Assembly (NCBI GenBank): GCA_005773145.1
Contig: SXHS01000336.1
Span: 1-6,067, forward strand
DNA: 6,067 bases
Direction: 5' to 3'
Origin: Planctomycetaceae bacterium
GTDB taxonomy: Bacteria > Planctomycetota > Planctomycetia > Pirellulales > Pirellulaceae
The translations under genes and the position numbers were made by a program. Position 1 is the first letter of the stretch; each line of letters starts with the position of its first letter. Positions 5,287 to 6,067 of this stretch are shown here, piece after piece. The notes beneath the pieces were generated by a model. It was not told the origin of the DNA and ran no database searches. It saw only the letters and a list, made by a program, of their open reading frames with translations.

Positions 5287-6067
5287 TCATGAGTCCTCGG
5301 GCACGTCCCAATCGTCCCAGGGGCTAAATGGATCCTCCCAAGCATCCCAGACGGCAGGTCCGGCCGCCAATTCTTCATTGGTCAGCAGGCATTCTTGCAG
5401 CATCGACTTGATGCGGTGGGGATCCAGGTTCTGGCCAATCAGCACCAGTTCGGTACGGCGATCTCCCCAGGGCTCTTGCCAGATCGCGTCCAGTTCGGCG
5501 AGCAATTCGGTATCGTCCGGCCATTCTTCTCGGGGGAGCGCTGCGGCCCACATCCCGGCCGGATGGAGCGAAAAGACCCGCCCCGCCTGAGACCACTCGC
5601 CGGCTCGATCGGTTCGAGTGGCCAACCAAACGGCCCCCTTCGACCGCACGATGCCGTCGAAGCCGTCCCCTTGGATCCAGGCCATCAGTCGTTCCGCATG
5701 AAATGGGCGACGCGCCTCGAAGACGCTACTGCTGAACCCGTATTCGTCGGTTTCTGCCACCTCTTCGCCTCGCTTGACCACCAACCAGTTGCGATGTTCG
5801 GCCGCCCACTCTTCACTAAATCGCTCCGTATTCAACACCTCCCGTAGCGGAACGTCCCCCTTACTCGAACGCACGATTTTTGCTGTGGGGTTGAGCTGTC
5901 GCAAAAGATTCTCCAACTCGCCCACCTGCGACTCTTCCACGAGATCGCACTTGGAAATAATCAACACGTTGGCGAATTCGATCTGATCGATCAAGAGTTG
6001 AACCACGTCGCGCGTATCGTCTTCGTCGAGTCCCAGGCCTCGATTGACGAGATCGTCCATGGAGTCA
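5287..6067 (-). CDS. COG0523/CobW-family GTPase, ZigA-type zinc metallochaperone (5' partial)
   Basis: 259 residues are visible and the frame is open through the right edge. The ATG at 6058-6060 is internal, since family sequence (VVD-like DS, then DDL) continues upstream. It carries the end of the G-domain: LLIDQIEFANVLIISKCDLV, with SKCD (5944-5955) as the guanine-specificity motif, where NKxD is usual. The CobW C-terminal domain follows: ETDEYGFSSSVFEARRPFHAERL, then IVRSKGAVWLATR and GDRRTELVLIGQNLDP. A Trp/Asp-rich tail (DAWEDPFSPWDDWD) ends the protein. EYG-S-V-ARRPFH-ERL and GDRR-ELV-IGQ-LD are typical of the ZigA/YeiR-like branch of COG0523, linked to zinc delivery under zinc limitation and often under Zur. 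Roughly 140 N-terminal residues are missing, with the Walker A loop and the CxCC metal site, so activity cannot be judged. The CobW name does not by itself imply cobalamin synthesis. Confidence 0.9.
   Translation of the reverse strand, partial: DSMDDLVNRGLGLDEDDTRDVVQLLIDQIEFANVLIISKCDLVEESQVGELENLLRQLNPTAKIVRSSKGDVPLREVLNTERFSEEWAAEHRNWLVVKRGEEVAETDEYGFSSSVFEARRPFHAERLMAWIQGDGFDGIVRSKGAVWLATRTDRAGEWSQAGRVFSLHPAGMWAAALPREEWPDDTELLAELDAIWQEPWGDRRTELVLIGQNLDPHRIKSMLQECLLTNEELAAGPAVWDAWEDPFSPWDDWDVPEDS

Noticed and set aside
1..6067. CRISPR array, tRNA, rRNA, insertion sequence or phage genes
   Set aside because: No spaced direct repeats, cloverleaf, transposase-like protein or terminal inverted repeats were seen on either strand.
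5287..6067. Assignment as cobalamin-synthesis CobW because a corrinoid activator is nearby
   Set aside because: The visible C-terminal motifs fit the ZigA-type COG0523 branch better, and no cobalamin biosynthesis gene is present in the window.

Overview
The window is about 60% GC bacterial DNA and most likely comes from a planctomycete (Pirellulales-like). The reasons are a PEP-CTERM secreted protein of a family known from Cyanobacteria and Planctomycetes, a RACo-like ASKHA/ferredoxin protein, a sugar-acid enolase-superfamily enzyme, and loose spacing between genes. The organism call is inference from gene content; there is no rRNA or other marker.

Layout, left to right. Positions 1-55 look like the last codons of a plus-strand gene, followed by a strong GC hairpin (62-92). 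Positions 218-1045 (minus) encode a secreted PEP-CTERM protein that I recognise as the all3515 family, called Zur-repressed in Cyanobacteria. A 434-bp divergent spacer (1046-1479) holds an AT-rich island with Fur/Zur-like palindromes and candidate promoters. It also holds a set of mutually exclusive RNA stems that could form a structured leader. Positions 1480-2796 (plus) encode a mandelate racemase/muconate lactonizing enzyme family protein. It meets the next gene tail to tail, with a 4-bp overlap.

The right half is one minus-strand series, read from the right edge leftward. First comes a COG0523/CobW-family GTPase of the ZigA type (5287 to beyond 6067, N-terminus cut off), then a 121-bp gap. 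Next is a small four-helix membrane protein (4791-5165), then a 30-bp gap, then the RACo-like corrinoid-activating protein (2793-4760). The last has an unusual four-cysteine N-terminal segment ahead of its [2Fe-2S] ferredoxin domain.

The genes suggest two themes. One is metal (zinc) homeostasis: an all3515-type surface protein and a COG0523 metallochaperone-type GTPase lie about 4.2 kb apart. The other is reductive activation of a corrinoid enzyme, although no corrinoid protein or methyltransferase is visible here. The most useful leads are the possible Zur-controlled divergent spacer, its candidate structured leader, and the extra Cys cluster of the RACo homologue.
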